Assembly: GCA_047722305.1 (NCBI GenBank)
Contig: JBDNYM010000037.1
Span: forward strand, 1 to 23,797
Reading direction: 5' to 3'
Length of the DNA stretch: 23,797 nt
From: JAKVJE01 sp047722305
GTDB lineage: Bacteria > Actinomycetota > Actinomycetes > Actinomycetales > Microbacteriaceae
Shown: positions 15,080 to 21,212 of the stretch, in pieces
How the letters are laid out: each line of letters begins with the position of its first letter
How positions within the stretch are numbered: position 1 is the stretch's first letter
The notes under the pieces: model-generated
Seen by the model: the letters and a program-made list of their open reading frames with translations, nothing else
Told to the model about the DNA's origin: nothing
Databases searched by the model: none
Made by a program: the position numbers and the translations under genes

Positions 15080-15775
15080 TCACACCTCCTCGAGGGCGGG
15101 ATGGCCGGTGAACACGTTGATGGGGCGCATCACGAAGCCGGCGTCGTGGACGCCTTCCTCGGCCACCCCGTCGAACCGGTGGAGGTCGATCGACTCGATG
15201 GTGAGCACCGGGTACAACACCCCGATCAGGCGACGGGCCTGCGTCTCACTGAATGCGAACACGCCCTGCACGTGGGTGTCGGTGCCCCAGTCGTCTTTCC
15301 CGTCCGCACCGAGGTGGGCGGTGCCGTGGGCGAGCCACAGCAGGCTGGGGACTTCCCAGACCGCTTCCCGAGCGGTGTCGCGGGGGCGGCGCAGTTCGGC
15401 GATGTCCTCCGCCCCGTGGAACGACGGCTCGGTCGGGGCGGCGGAACCATCCTCGGTGTAGGCGGAGAAGTCGGCCGGGGTGACGACCTCAGACGATCCG
15501 CCTTCGCCGTCCAGGTACACGCGCCACTGGCCCGGCAACTCCACCCGGTGGGCGGGGCGCACCGGCCAGGCGCCGGCGTCTTCCGCGTTCATGGTCTGGT
15601 TGTCGTCGCCGTTCTCGTCAGTGAGTGTGACGAATTCGGAGAACAGCTGCTCGACGATCGACTGGGTGAAGCCCTCGCCGCCCCCGTCGACTGAGAAGTC
15701 GGAGACCGGCGGCAGGTATAGCCCGAACACCTGGTGCGGGTCTTGGATGGTGAACGAGTGATTCAGGATTTCCAT
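15080..15775 (-). CDS. Hypothetical soluble protein
   Basis: This is a 231-residue acidic protein (MEILNHSFTIQDPHQVFGLY) without signal peptide or membrane span. It has several beta-like stretches and a Trp/Arg segment WPVRPAHRVELPGQWRVYL. No family is recognised. The ATG at 15775 has AAGGGA about 9 nt upstream; the in-frame TTG at 15802 overlaps the Rep stop but has no ribosome site. It lies between the Rep gene and the DUF2637-like gene (3 nt before the latter's ATG), so it is part of the same transcript. Confidence 0.6.
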   Translation of the reverse strand: MEILNHSFTIQDPHQVFGLYLPPVSDFSVDGGGEGFTQSIVEQLFSEFVTLTDENGDDNQTMNAEDAGAWPVRPAHRVELPGQWRVYLDGEGGSSEVVTPADFSAYTEDGSAAPTEPSFHGAEDIAELRRPRDTAREAVWEVPSLLWLAHGTAHLGADGKDDWGTDTHVQGVFAFSETQARRLIGVLYPVLTIESIDLHRFDGVAEEGVHDAGFVMRPINVFTGHPALEEV

Positions 15776-15798
15776 GATCTTTTTTCCCTTGGTTGGAT

Positions 15799-16989
15799 TC
15801 AAACGATGGTGGTGTCGGAAAGATGCGGGAGAGACCCCGGCGGAGCGTCACGGGCCACGGCCGGGCGGGCTGGGGTGTGGCCGTGGAGTTGGGCGCGCAG
15901 TTCGGCGGGGAGTTCGTCGACAGTCACGAGGTGCTTGCTGAGATCCGGGTCGTCGGCGGCCGAGTACCGCGACGGGGCCGGTGTCCCTCCCACGCTGGGC
16001 GTCAGGCTGGCGGGACGTTCTGGGGCTGGTCCGAGGTCCACGCCCCAACGGTATGGCTCACGTGCGACACAGCCGGCGACGTAGGCCGCCGGGTGCATCA
16101 CCCGGCCGGTAGCCGCGGCGAGCACCTCCCGGGCTACGTCCGGCCACCACACGCCCGGAACCCGGCGGCCAAGACGAGACTCCAGCTCGGCGTTGAGCCG
16201 GCCCATGGACAGTTCCGGACTCAACCGTTCCAGGAACGCATCCGCCTCGGAATTCGACTCCGCTTCCGGTTCGTCGGCGTCAGCCGGCCCCGCCGCGATC
16301 GCGGCGTCCCGCGCCTCGCGCGGATCGTTGTTTTCAGGTTCTCTTGATGGTTCCTTTGATGGTTCTTCCTTAATGGGGTGGCAGAAAGTGCCGGTAACTT
16401 CGGCAGAAAGTGCCGGTAACTTCTGCGAAAAGTGCCGGTAACTTCCCCCTCGGAGAGGGGCTGCGGGAGACCCTGGAGCGAAGTTATCCACAGGCTCCGG
16501 GAGGGTCGGAGAGAGGTCGGAGAAGTTACCGGCACTTTTTGCCGGTAACTTCTCATCGGCTTGCTGGAGCCGATCATCCCCCTCCGGGTCGCCGTACTCG
16601 TCGGGCAGGTCCACATCAGGCACATCCTGCGCGGTCGACGTGGCAAAAGTGACCGTGACCTCGGTGGCCGCAGGCAACAGGGTATAGAGGGTGCCGCGCC
16701 GGCCCCCGCCCATACCCTGAGAGGGATCGTCCACCCGCTGATTCCGCCAGTACCGAGCCCGCCGAGAAATCAAGCACGCCGCCTCGAGGCGGTCCAAACA
16801 ATTCCGTACCGCACGGGCAGACAAGAACGTGTCCTCAGACAACCGCTGCTGCGACGGGTAGCACTGCCACTCGGAGTCCGCATAGTCGGCCAACTGCTTC
16901 AACACCGCACGGCACCCCACCGTCAGCCGAACCCCGTTCGGCAGCACTCGCGGCAGCGAGTTCGCCCACGTCAACGCCGCATTACTCAT
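15799..16989 (-). CDS. HTH replication-initiator-like protein
   Basis: This is a 396-residue protein. Residues 1-105 form a winged-helix-type domain (SQQRLSEDTFLSARAVRNCLDRLEAACLI) like the HTH_36 domain of plasmid and ICE replication initiators. Residues 130-230 are low-complexity and poorly conserved in character. A C-terminal helical domain (about 235-300) holds LGRRVPGVWWPDVAREVL. The middle region contains a candidate origin in its DNA: three iterons, a DnaA box and an inverted repeat. That arrangement, an origin inside the rep gene, is known for RepA_N-type plasmids. The start ATG overlaps the preceding stop (ATGA). The Rep role is inferred from the HTH plus the nested repeats; no catalytic motif is visible. 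Confidence 0.65.
   Translation of the reverse strand: MSNAALTWANSLPRVLPNGVRLTVGCRAVLKQLADYADSEWQCYPSQQRLSEDTFLSARAVRNCLDRLEAACLISRRARYWRNQRVDDPSQGMGGGRRGTLYTLLPAATEVTVTFATSTAQDVPDVDLPDEYGDPEGDDRLQQADEKLPAKSAGNFSDLSPTLPEPVDNFAPGSPAAPLRGGSYRHFSQKLPALSAEVTGTFCHPIKEEPSKEPSREPENNDPREARDAAIAAGPADADEPEAESNSEADAFLERLSPELSMGRLNAELESRLGRRVPGVWWPDVAREVLAAATGRVMHPAAYVAGCVAREPYRWGVDLGPAPERPASLTPSVGGTPAPSRYSAADDPDLSKHLVTVDELPAELRAQLHGHTPARPAVARDAPPGSLPHLSDTTIV
16329..16374. other. AT-rich stretch next to iterons (candidate unwinding region)
   Basis: By hand count 17 of 46 bases are G or C, against roughly two thirds in the surroundings. It contains imperfect direct repeats of TTGATGGTTC and lies 7 bp from the first iteron. 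It encodes the EEPSKEPSREPEN part of the Rep-like protein. Candidate DNA-unwinding element. Confidence 0.4.
16381..16445. repeat. Three tandem 22-bp-spaced iterons
   Basis: Three copies share AAAGTGCCGGTAACTTC, with starts at 16381, 16403 and 16425; the first two are identical over 21 bp. The 22-bp period is about two helical turns and not a multiple of three, so the repeat is read in three different frames in the Rep protein. Likely Rep binding sites of a replication origin. Confidence 0.8.
16484..16492 (+). other. DnaA box
   Basis: TTATCCACA is a perfect match to the classical DnaA box consensus, 39 bp from the iterons and 30 bp from the inverted repeat, all within the rep gene. A single box beside iterons is common in plasmid origins. 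Confidence 0.6.
16522..16552. repeat. 13-bp perfect inverted repeat of the iteron core
   Basis: GAAGTTACCGGCA (16522-16534) and TGCCGGTAACTTC (16540-16552) are perfect inverses around CTTTT. It uses the same core sequence as the three iterons but head-to-head. Such inverted iteron pairs are often Rep dimer operators; here it lies inside the coding sequence. Confidence 0.75.
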
Positions 16990-17330
16990 CGCAGACCGCC
17001 CATAACTCCAGCCATGTGGAGGCCGGCGGGGAGGTGTTTCCGGAACCGTCGGGGCACGAGGAAGACCACGAGCTGCAGGTCCGGGGTGTGGACCTCGTCG
17101 GTGTACTGCACCGGGCGGGAGCGACTCACCACAGAGATCCCCGATAGGTCGGTGCTCACCTCACACGACGCCCAGCCGAGACGGTCCAAGTCCCGCAGGC
17201 ACTCCATGACCGTGACTGGAGGCAGGTTGAGGATCTTGGCCGCGTGGGTGAGCTTCACCACTGACCGGTCCGGGATCAGCCGCAGATTGAACCACACGTC
17301 ACCAGCAGGCCCCTCGGGCAACAAGCTCAT
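16986..17330 (-). CDS. Small winged-helix-like protein
   Basis: This is a 114-residue protein starting at ATG 17330 with GGAGGT 5 nt upstream, overlapping the previous stop by 4 nt. Residues 22-60 (DRSVVKLTHAAKILNLPPVTVMECLRDLDRLGW) look like a winged-helix DNA-binding fold with a recognition-helix position at PVTVMECL. The rest is beta-rich (LVVFLVPRR). No catalytic residues are seen. It lies immediately before and is coupled to the Rep-like gene, so it may be a replication or copy-control regulator. Confidence 0.6.
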   Translation of the reverse strand: MSLLPEGPAGDVWFNLRLIPDRSVVKLTHAAKILNLPPVTVMECLRDLDRLGWASCEVSTDLSGISVVSRSRPVQYTDEVHTPDLQLVVFLVPRRFRKHLPAGLHMAGVMGGLR

Positions 17331-17521
17331 GCGACACCTCCGTGAATGATGAGAAGCACGACACCGACCGCGAGTACCCAGAACGCGGAGCAAGCGAACA
17401 GACCGAACGTGATGCCGGCGGCCGCACTATGACGGGAGAGGTTCACGTGCGCAACCCGGCCGGCAGTAGCGGTGCACATCACGGCCACCAGAGCGAGGAT
17501 GATCAACAACACCGCGCTCAT
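17327..17521 (-). CDS. Small two-span membrane protein
   Basis: This is a 64-residue protein with an N-terminal hydrophobic stretch (MSAVLLIILALVAVMCTATAG), a short polar segment RVAHVNLSRHS, and a second span (about residues 38-60). GGAGGT lies upstream of the ATG, and both ends overlap neighbouring genes by 4 nt. No family is recognised. Sandwiched between two maintenance-type genes, it is probably co-translated with them. Confidence 0.6.
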   Translation of the reverse strand: MSAVLLIILALVAVMCTATAGRVAHVNLSRHSAAAGITFGLFACSAFWVLAVGVVLLIIHGGVA

Positions 17522-18339
17522 GCGGCCACCTCCTCAACAGGATCCATGTCGAGTTCCGCGGCGGAGTGCCAGTCGGCGAGGCCCTGCGCTATCTGGGCTT
17601 CCCGAAGTGGAGCATCGGAGTGTTTCAACGCCTGGTAGAGAAGGCTGGTCTCCCGCTGCCTGGGGCCACGTGCTCCCCAGCACACATTCACGAGGGCTTC
17701 GATCTGCCGGTGAGTCAACCCGAGGGTGAGCAGGTCGGTGTTGTTGCGCATCTCCGTGTGGCCGTACCCCTTGTGCTGCTCGGGGTTCATCGCCAGGTAG
17801 CACACCGCGGCGTGCAGCACCAGACGGGACACTGCCCCGTGCGCGTAGACCTCCAGCGCCTCGACGGTGAGGCTGATCGCGTCCGCGAGGTCCGTGCCCG
17901 GTCTGGGCTGGGTGAAGTGCCACCAGACCAGTCCCGGGATATCCGGGACCATCAACGGGATAGCCGTCCCGGCCAGACGGACGGGATGCTCCTCGGTGAT
18001 GGTCTCCAGGCGCTCCGGAATGCCGGCGACGGTGCGCCCCCAGCTGAGGTTCCGCACCAGTGAGCTCACCAGGTAGCCGGCTGGGGACTGCGCTCCGGCG
18101 ACTCCAGCGATCAGGGAACGAGTCTGGGGTGGGGTCGTTGCGAGGGTGTCGATCAGGAACGCCACCACGTCGTCAGCCTCGACGTCTTCCCCGACCTTCG
18201 TACGCAGCTGTGAGACGACTGCACCAGCGAGGTTGGTGCGGAACCAGTCGGCGAAACGAATGCCCGCCGGAGTGCCCCACCAGGACACGTCCGTCCCAGC
18301 CTGCAACAGGCTCTTGAGGTCCGGCTCAGCGGTCGTCAT
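17518..18339 (-). CDS. Hypothetical helical protein next to ParB-like gene
   Basis: This is a 273-residue soluble, mostly helical protein. A central region contains ALEVYAHGAVSRLVLHAAVCYLA, and the C-terminal third (TLGLTHRQIEALVNVCWG, then LREAQIAQGLADWH) resembles an HTH region. I do not recognise a family. It overlaps the ParB-like gene by 14 nt, so translation is likely coupled; that pairing suggests a partner in segregation or replication, in place of a missing ParA. No Walker motif is present, so it is not a ParA ATPase. Confidence 0.55.
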   Translation of the reverse strand: MTTAEPDLKSLLQAGTDVSWWGTPAGIRFADWFRTNLAGAVVSQLRTKVGEDVEADDVVAFLIDTLATTPPQTRSLIAGVAGAQSPAGYLVSSLVRNLSWGRTVAGIPERLETITEEHPVRLAGTAIPLMVPDIPGLVWWHFTQPRPGTDLADAISLTVEALEVYAHGAVSRLVLHAAVCYLAMNPEQHKGYGHTEMRNNTDLLTLGLTHRQIEALVNVCWGARGPRQRETSLLYQALKHSDAPLREAQIAQGLADWHSAAELDMDPVEEVAA

Positions 18340-19276
18340 CAGGGTTCACCCCCACCGTGTGCTTTGGGTCGAGATACCGGGCGACGGATGCGAGGGCCTG
18401 TGCCTGGGCGTAGAACGCGGCCGCATAGTGGGCTTGTCCCTGCCACAGCACGAAGTCCCCGGCCTTGAACAGTTCCTCCACCCCGCCCACGGCTTTCACC
18501 ACGCGCAGCAGTGCCTGAGTGAGCTTCGCATCCAGGGTCTTCTTGGCACGTTCCTCGGCCGTCGGCATCTTCGGGCGCTGCTCCGGAGGGAGACTGGTCA
18601 GGTGATGCAGAGCATCCACTCGGAGAAAAATCTTGTGCAGGGCCCCCGGGGTCTTCCGCACCTTCTCGATCGCCGACGCCGCAGTCTTCCGCAGCTCCGG
18701 AGCCGCCGACTCGTCCGCAGCCCACTCCTGGAGCTGGAACGCCTCATTGATCTTTGACTCCGAGAAGCCCGTCACCAGAGGCACTGACGAACGAGTCGTC
18801 CCATCCTCAGCAACGGGGAAACCTATAAGTCCATCGCTCTCTCGTTCTGCAGAATCTGCAGAACGAGGATCTTGATGTTGGAGATGAGTTTTCTGTGCCG
18901 AGGCCCTGTCCCTTCTGAGGAAGGGTTCAATGGCCTTCTTGTAGACGCGGGCGGCGTCGAGCGGGTTCATGGCGTGCCGCACATTGTTGGCGATCAGCCC
19001 TTGCAACTCCCGGTCCACCTGGGTGGCGACCGAGTGATCGACAACCACTGGAACCGCCTGCCAGCTTTCGCGCTTCGCAGCCTCGAGGCGGTGCCCGCCG
19101 TCGACCAGGACGCGATTGGTGTCCACGACGATCGGCTGGACCATCCGACCCCCGTTGACGTGGAAGCTCTCGATGATGCGCTTGACCGCGCCCTCGTCGA
19201 CCACGCGCAGAGCATCCGACACAATGATGTCGTCTGGATGTAGAACCAGAAGCTCAGTTTCAGTCTGCTCACTCAT
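18326..19276 (-). CDS. ParB-like N-terminal-domain protein
   Basis: This is a 316-residue protein. The N-terminal ParB/Srx-type domain (about residues 10-90) has the hallmark DGGHRLEAAKRE (59-70), followed by a conserved-style helix IANNVRHAMNPLDAARVY and a probable HTH region around residues 160-195 (VPLVTGFSESKINEAFQLQE). The C-terminal half is helical. It probably binds a DNA site to support segregation or maintenance of the element, or acts as a regulator; no ParA partner is seen nearby. Its start ATG overlaps the upstream gene by 8 nt. Confidence 0.75.
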   Translation of the reverse strand: MSEQTETELLVLHPDDIIVSDALRVVDEGAVKRIIESFHVNGGRMVQPIVVDTNRVLVDGGHRLEAAKRESWQAVPVVVDHSVATQVDRELQGLIANNVRHAMNPLDAARVYKKAIEPFLRRDRASAQKTHLQHQDPRSADSAERESDGLIGFPVAEDGTTRSSVPLVTGFSESKINEAFQLQEWAADESAAPELRKTAASAIEKVRKTPGALHKIFLRVDALHHLTSLPPEQRPKMPTAEERAKKTLDAKLTQALLRVVKAVGGVEELFKAGDFVLWQGQAHYAAAFYAQAQALASVARYLDPKHTVGVNPDDDR

Positions 19277-19634
19277 TTCGGAACCCCTTGTTGTGGCGAT
19301 TTGTTGTCGGAAGCGTCATCAGAGCGAGTCGTGACGGCTCCACCCCTCGCGTCCAGATGAGATCGTTCAAGTTGTCTGTTACCGGATCGAAGGAGTCATT
19401 CTTCCTCCGGGTGAAATGCTCAAGCCGGGCACGGAATGCGTCCTGACAGACAGGAGACGGGCAGTAAGCCAAAAGACGGCCCTGGATAATGAACGACCAG
19501 CCAGCGTCGGCCAGGCGAGCCAGCACCGGTGTCAGGGCCTCCGGTGTGTCAGGGAGATCAACGTGCGCGGAGGCAAGGCAGGAACGACGTTCGCAGTCGA
19601 TGCGAGCCACCCGGTACTCCAACACCTTGCCCAT
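19269..19634 (-). CDS. Hypothetical Zn-ribbon-like protein
   Basis: This is a 121-residue protein with two Cys pairs (CERRSC near residues 14-19 and YCPSPVC near 57-63), a plausible zinc-binding knuckle pair flanking a helix (LTPVLARLADAGWSF). The C-terminus is basic and polar. No family is recognised. Its ATG overlaps the stop of the excisionase-like gene (TGATG), so the two are coupled and it is an early gene of the leftward operon. It may be a small DNA-binding or protein-interaction factor. Confidence 0.6.
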   Translation of the reverse strand: MGKVLEYRVARIDCERRSCLASAHVDLPDTPEALTPVLARLADAGWSFIIQGRLLAYCPSPVCQDAFRARLEHFTRRKNDSFDPVTDNLNDLIWTRGVEPSRLALMTLPTTNRHNKGFRNE

Positions 19635-19843
19635 CAGACGGAGGCCTGCTCTGACGCGGCCTTGACGTCCTCAACTGAGAGGTCTGAGAAGCCGGACCAC
19701 ATACGGACAGCCTCGATCGTGAAGCGCCAGTCACGTCCGATCTTCTGCCCCTGAAGGGCCCCAGTCCGGGCAGCACTTGAGACCTTGGCAAGGCTGACTC
19801 TTGCCCAAGCAGAAACCTCAGCAGCGGTAAGTAACGAGTCCAT
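19634..19843 (-). CDS. Excisionase-like small HTH protein
   Basis: This is a 69-residue protein with a MerR/excisionase-type helix-turn-helix: LTAAEVSAWARVSLAKVSSA (first helices), then RTGALQGQKIGRDWRFTIEAVRMW (wing and C-terminal helix). The size and position, divergent from the XRE regulator and next to the tRNA attachment site, fit a recombination directionality factor or an early regulator. I start at ATG 19843 because a TATATT -10-like box lies 7 nt upstream, implying a leaderless mRNA; the GTG nine codons earlier would sit upstream of that promoter. Confidence 0.65.
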   Translation of the reverse strand: MDSLLTAAEVSAWARVSLAKVSSAARTGALQGQKIGRDWRFTIEAVRMWSGFSDLSVEDVKAASEQASV

Positions 19844-19850
19844 GCGTTCT

Positions 19851-19856
19851 AATATA
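19851..19856 (-). promoter_or_regulatory. Candidate -10 box of the excisionase-like gene (leaderless)
   Basis: TATATT on the minus strand, 7 nt before the ATG, would place the transcript start at or next to the start codon. It overlaps the palindrome TAGCGCTA (19855-19862), a possible operator. No good -35 box is seen. Confidence 0.5.
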
Positions 19857-19932
19857 GCGCTAACTGACACATATTGTGGCGGATTGCGCTAGATCAAGTG
19901 GGAAACGCTTCCTCTGGAGCCCGAAGCCGGCA

Positions 19933-19938
19933 TATTAT
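19933..19938 (+). promoter_or_regulatory. Candidate -10 box of the XRE regulator (leaderless)
   Basis: TATTAT ends 6 nt before the ATG at 19945 and there is no Shine-Dalgarno sequence, so a leaderless transcript is likely. A convincing -35 box is absent, which would suit an activated or autoregulated promoter. Confidence 0.5.
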
Positions 19939-19944
19939 GAACAC

Positions 19945-20244
19945 ATGAGCGACTTGGGTGCATTGGGAAAGGCTGAGCCACAGAACGATGTGATCGGGGA
20001 ACGGCTCGCCGCACTGATGTGGAGGAAGAGGCTTTCGAAGGCCGGTCTAGCCCGGGCTGCCGGTATCCAGCGGAGTTCCCTGTATTTCAAGATGGACGGG
20101 TCGCGGCCTTGGTACTTCTTCGAGATCAAGGCAATCGCGGGGGTTCTCGACACGTCCGTGGCATATCTCACAGGTGAGACTGACGAGCCCGATCCATCCA
20201 AGTTGTGCCCCCCGAGAGTTTCGATCTCTCTACCCGCTGATTAA
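19945..20244 (+). CDS. XRE-family regulator running into tRNA attachment site
   Basis: This is a 99-residue protein. After a 17-residue lead, a HTH_XRE domain spans about residues 17-75 (IGERLAALMWRKRLSKAGLARAAGIQRSSLYFKMDG, then IAGVLDTSVAYLTGET). The last 12 residues and the stop lie inside the tRNA-Lys gene on the opposite strand; the TAA is in the anticodon loop. The gene is therefore completed by the attachment site. It is the only plus-strand element gene and diverges from the excisionase-like gene, as expected for the element's repressor. The start at 19945 is chosen from the -10 box just upstream. The longer frame to 19876 would precede that promoter. Confidence 0.75.
   Translation: MSDLGALGKAEPQNDVIGERLAALMWRKRLSKAGLARAAGIQRSSLYFKMDGSRPWYFFEIKAIAGVLDTSVAYLTGETDEPDPSKLCPPRVSISLPAD
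20206..20244. other. Probable attachment site (element/chromosome junction)
   Basis: The 3' half of tRNA-Lys, from the anticodon loop to the discriminator base, marks the change from element genes to chromosomal genes. Tyrosine integrases commonly use exactly this part of a tRNA gene. The other copy of the core should lie beyond the left window edge; exact limits cannot be set from one end. Confidence 0.6.
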
Positions 20245-20278
20245 AAGTCAGCTGCTCTTCCGATTGAGCTAGAGGGGC
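20206..20278 (-). tRNA. tRNA-Lys (anticodon TTT)
   Basis: A full cloverleaf folds on the minus strand: acceptor GCCCCTC with GGGGGGC (one G-T pair), D-stem GCTC/GAGC, anticodon stem GCTGA/TCAGC with loop CTTTTAA (anticodon TTT), T-stem GAGAG/CTCTC with loop ATCGAAA, and discriminator A. CCA is not encoded. The 5' half faces the chromosome and the 3' half faces the element, so the element must have restored the 3' end on integration. Confidence 0.97.
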
Positions 20279-20279
20279 C

Positions 20280-20293
20280 GGGGCTTTCGCCCC
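20280..20293 (-). other. Short hairpin in tRNA leader
   Basis: A perfect 5-bp stem GGGGC/GCCCC with loop TTTC lies 2 nt upstream of the tRNA 5' end. It is probably part of the precursor transcript or a processing signal. Confidence 0.4.
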
Positions 20294-20301
20294 ATCGAAC
20301 C

Positions 20302-20330
20302 ATTGTCGTCCGCTCGCCGCTCGTAGGCAA
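20302..20330 (-). promoter_or_regulatory. Candidate tRNA-Lys promoter
   Basis: On the minus strand, TTGCCT (20330-20325), a 17-bp spacer and GACAAT (20307-20302) would start transcription about 20 nt upstream of the tRNA. Both boxes are imperfect. The remaining gap to 20438 shows only a TACAGT box (20428-20433) just before the next gene. Confidence 0.35.
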
Positions 20331-20438
20331 CCCGGCGGGCTACGGCGCCGTCCTCATCTACGTATTCCGGCGTCCGTGACATCTGCCGGGCGCGTCCCGC
20401 TGGGAACATTCCCCGGCCGGCCCCGGTTACAGTGAACC

Positions 20439-21065
20439 GTGCGCGATTTCCACAAGCCCGTTTTCCTCGATGGCCTGCGGCTCGACAATTTCGAGGAGGC
20501 CCGCGATCCGGTGACGATCAACCGGATCGCCCGCGACACGGCGCATCTGCTGCTCGATCGTTCCCGCAGCGCCCACGACGAGTCGCTGGTGCGCCGGCTG
20601 ACGCACTACACCGACGAGCACGGGCTGGACACTATCGCGGAGCTGTGGGCGACTGCGTCGGAGCGCTCGCTGGCGGGCATCCTGTGGCGCGTCTACCTGC
20701 TCCGCTCGGTGATCATGCAGCGGCCGGAGACGCTGGGCGAGCTGTACGACCTGGGACGTGCCGCGCTGCCGCTCGTCGACGAGGTGGTCGCCGGGGTGGC
20801 CGAGCCGGTGGGGCCGGACGAGGTGCGGACCACCAGCGAGGAGATCCTGCGGGGCGTGTTCGCCGGAGACTTCGCGGTAGCGCTGCGGCGCGCGGCGGCG
20901 TTCACGCACCTGGTGGCCCTCGGCTGCCTGCGGCGCGCGGATGTGCTGGATGCGTTCGACGCGGAGCAGGCGAGCGCGTTCACGCTGCGGGCGCGGCGCT
21001 TCGACGAGCTCTCGATGGCGTTCGCTCGGGGCGCACAGCTGGGGCAGGAGGATGCCCTAGACTGA
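20439..21065 (+). CDS. Conserved hypothetical chromosomal protein
   Basis: This is a 208-residue, helical, Arg/Leu/Ala-rich soluble protein beginning (V)RDFHKPVFLDG, with SLAGILWRVYLLRSVIMQRPE and a C-terminal FDELSMAFARGAQLGQEDA. I believe close relatives occur widely in Microbacteriaceae under uninformative names, but no function can be read from the sequence. The GTG start has a TACAGT -10-like box 5 nt upstream, suggesting a leaderless mRNA. Codon use is more GC-rich than in the element, consistent with core chromosome. It converges with the Nudix gene. Confidence 0.75.
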   Translation: MRDFHKPVFLDGLRLDNFEEARDPVTINRIARDTAHLLLDRSRSAHDESLVRRLTHYTDEHGLDTIAELWATASERSLAGILWRVYLLRSVIMQRPETLGELYDLGRAALPLVDEVVAGVAEPVGPDEVRTTSEEILRGVFAGDFAVALRRAAAFTHLVALGCLRRADVLDAFDAEQASAFTLRARRFDELSMAFARGAQLGQEDALD

Positions 21066-21067
21066 CT

Positions 21068-21085
21068 CTGCCCCGCGAGGGGCAG
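21068..21085 (+). terminator. Hairpin after conserved hypothetical gene
   Basis: CTGCCCC and GGGGCAG form a perfect 7-bp stem around GCGA, 2 nt past the stop codon. There is no U-run, as often in actinobacteria. Confidence 0.5.
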
Positions 21086-21129
21086 GCCAGGTCGCGTAAC
21101 CCCGGGCTCCACCCTTTGCCGCTGCGAGC

Positions 21130-21157
21130 GGCCACACGCCGAGAGGCGTTCGCGGCC
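21130..21157 (-). terminator. Hairpin between convergent genes
   Basis: ACGCC/GGCGT with a GAGA tetraloop (21136-21149) is flanked by pairing GGCC/GGCC. It lies downstream of the Nudix gene on the minus strand. Possible terminator; low certainty. Confidence 0.35.
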
Positions 21158-21212
21158 TGGCCCTCATCCTTTTCCGGCCCCGCCTCGGGCGAGCCCATCC
21201 GGGCCCGCCCCT

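Noticed and set aside
16329..16552. CRISPR array
   Set aside because: Three repeats with 1-bp gaps and an inverted copy fit iterons, not repeat-spacer units; no cas genes.
17518..18339. Sigma factor assignment for the 273-residue protein
   Set aside because: Only a loose HTH-like C-terminal resemblance; no region 2 or -10 recognition motif.
1..20244. Prophage interpretation
   Set aside because: No capsid, portal, terminase or tail genes; the content is a type IV secretion and surface-protein set.
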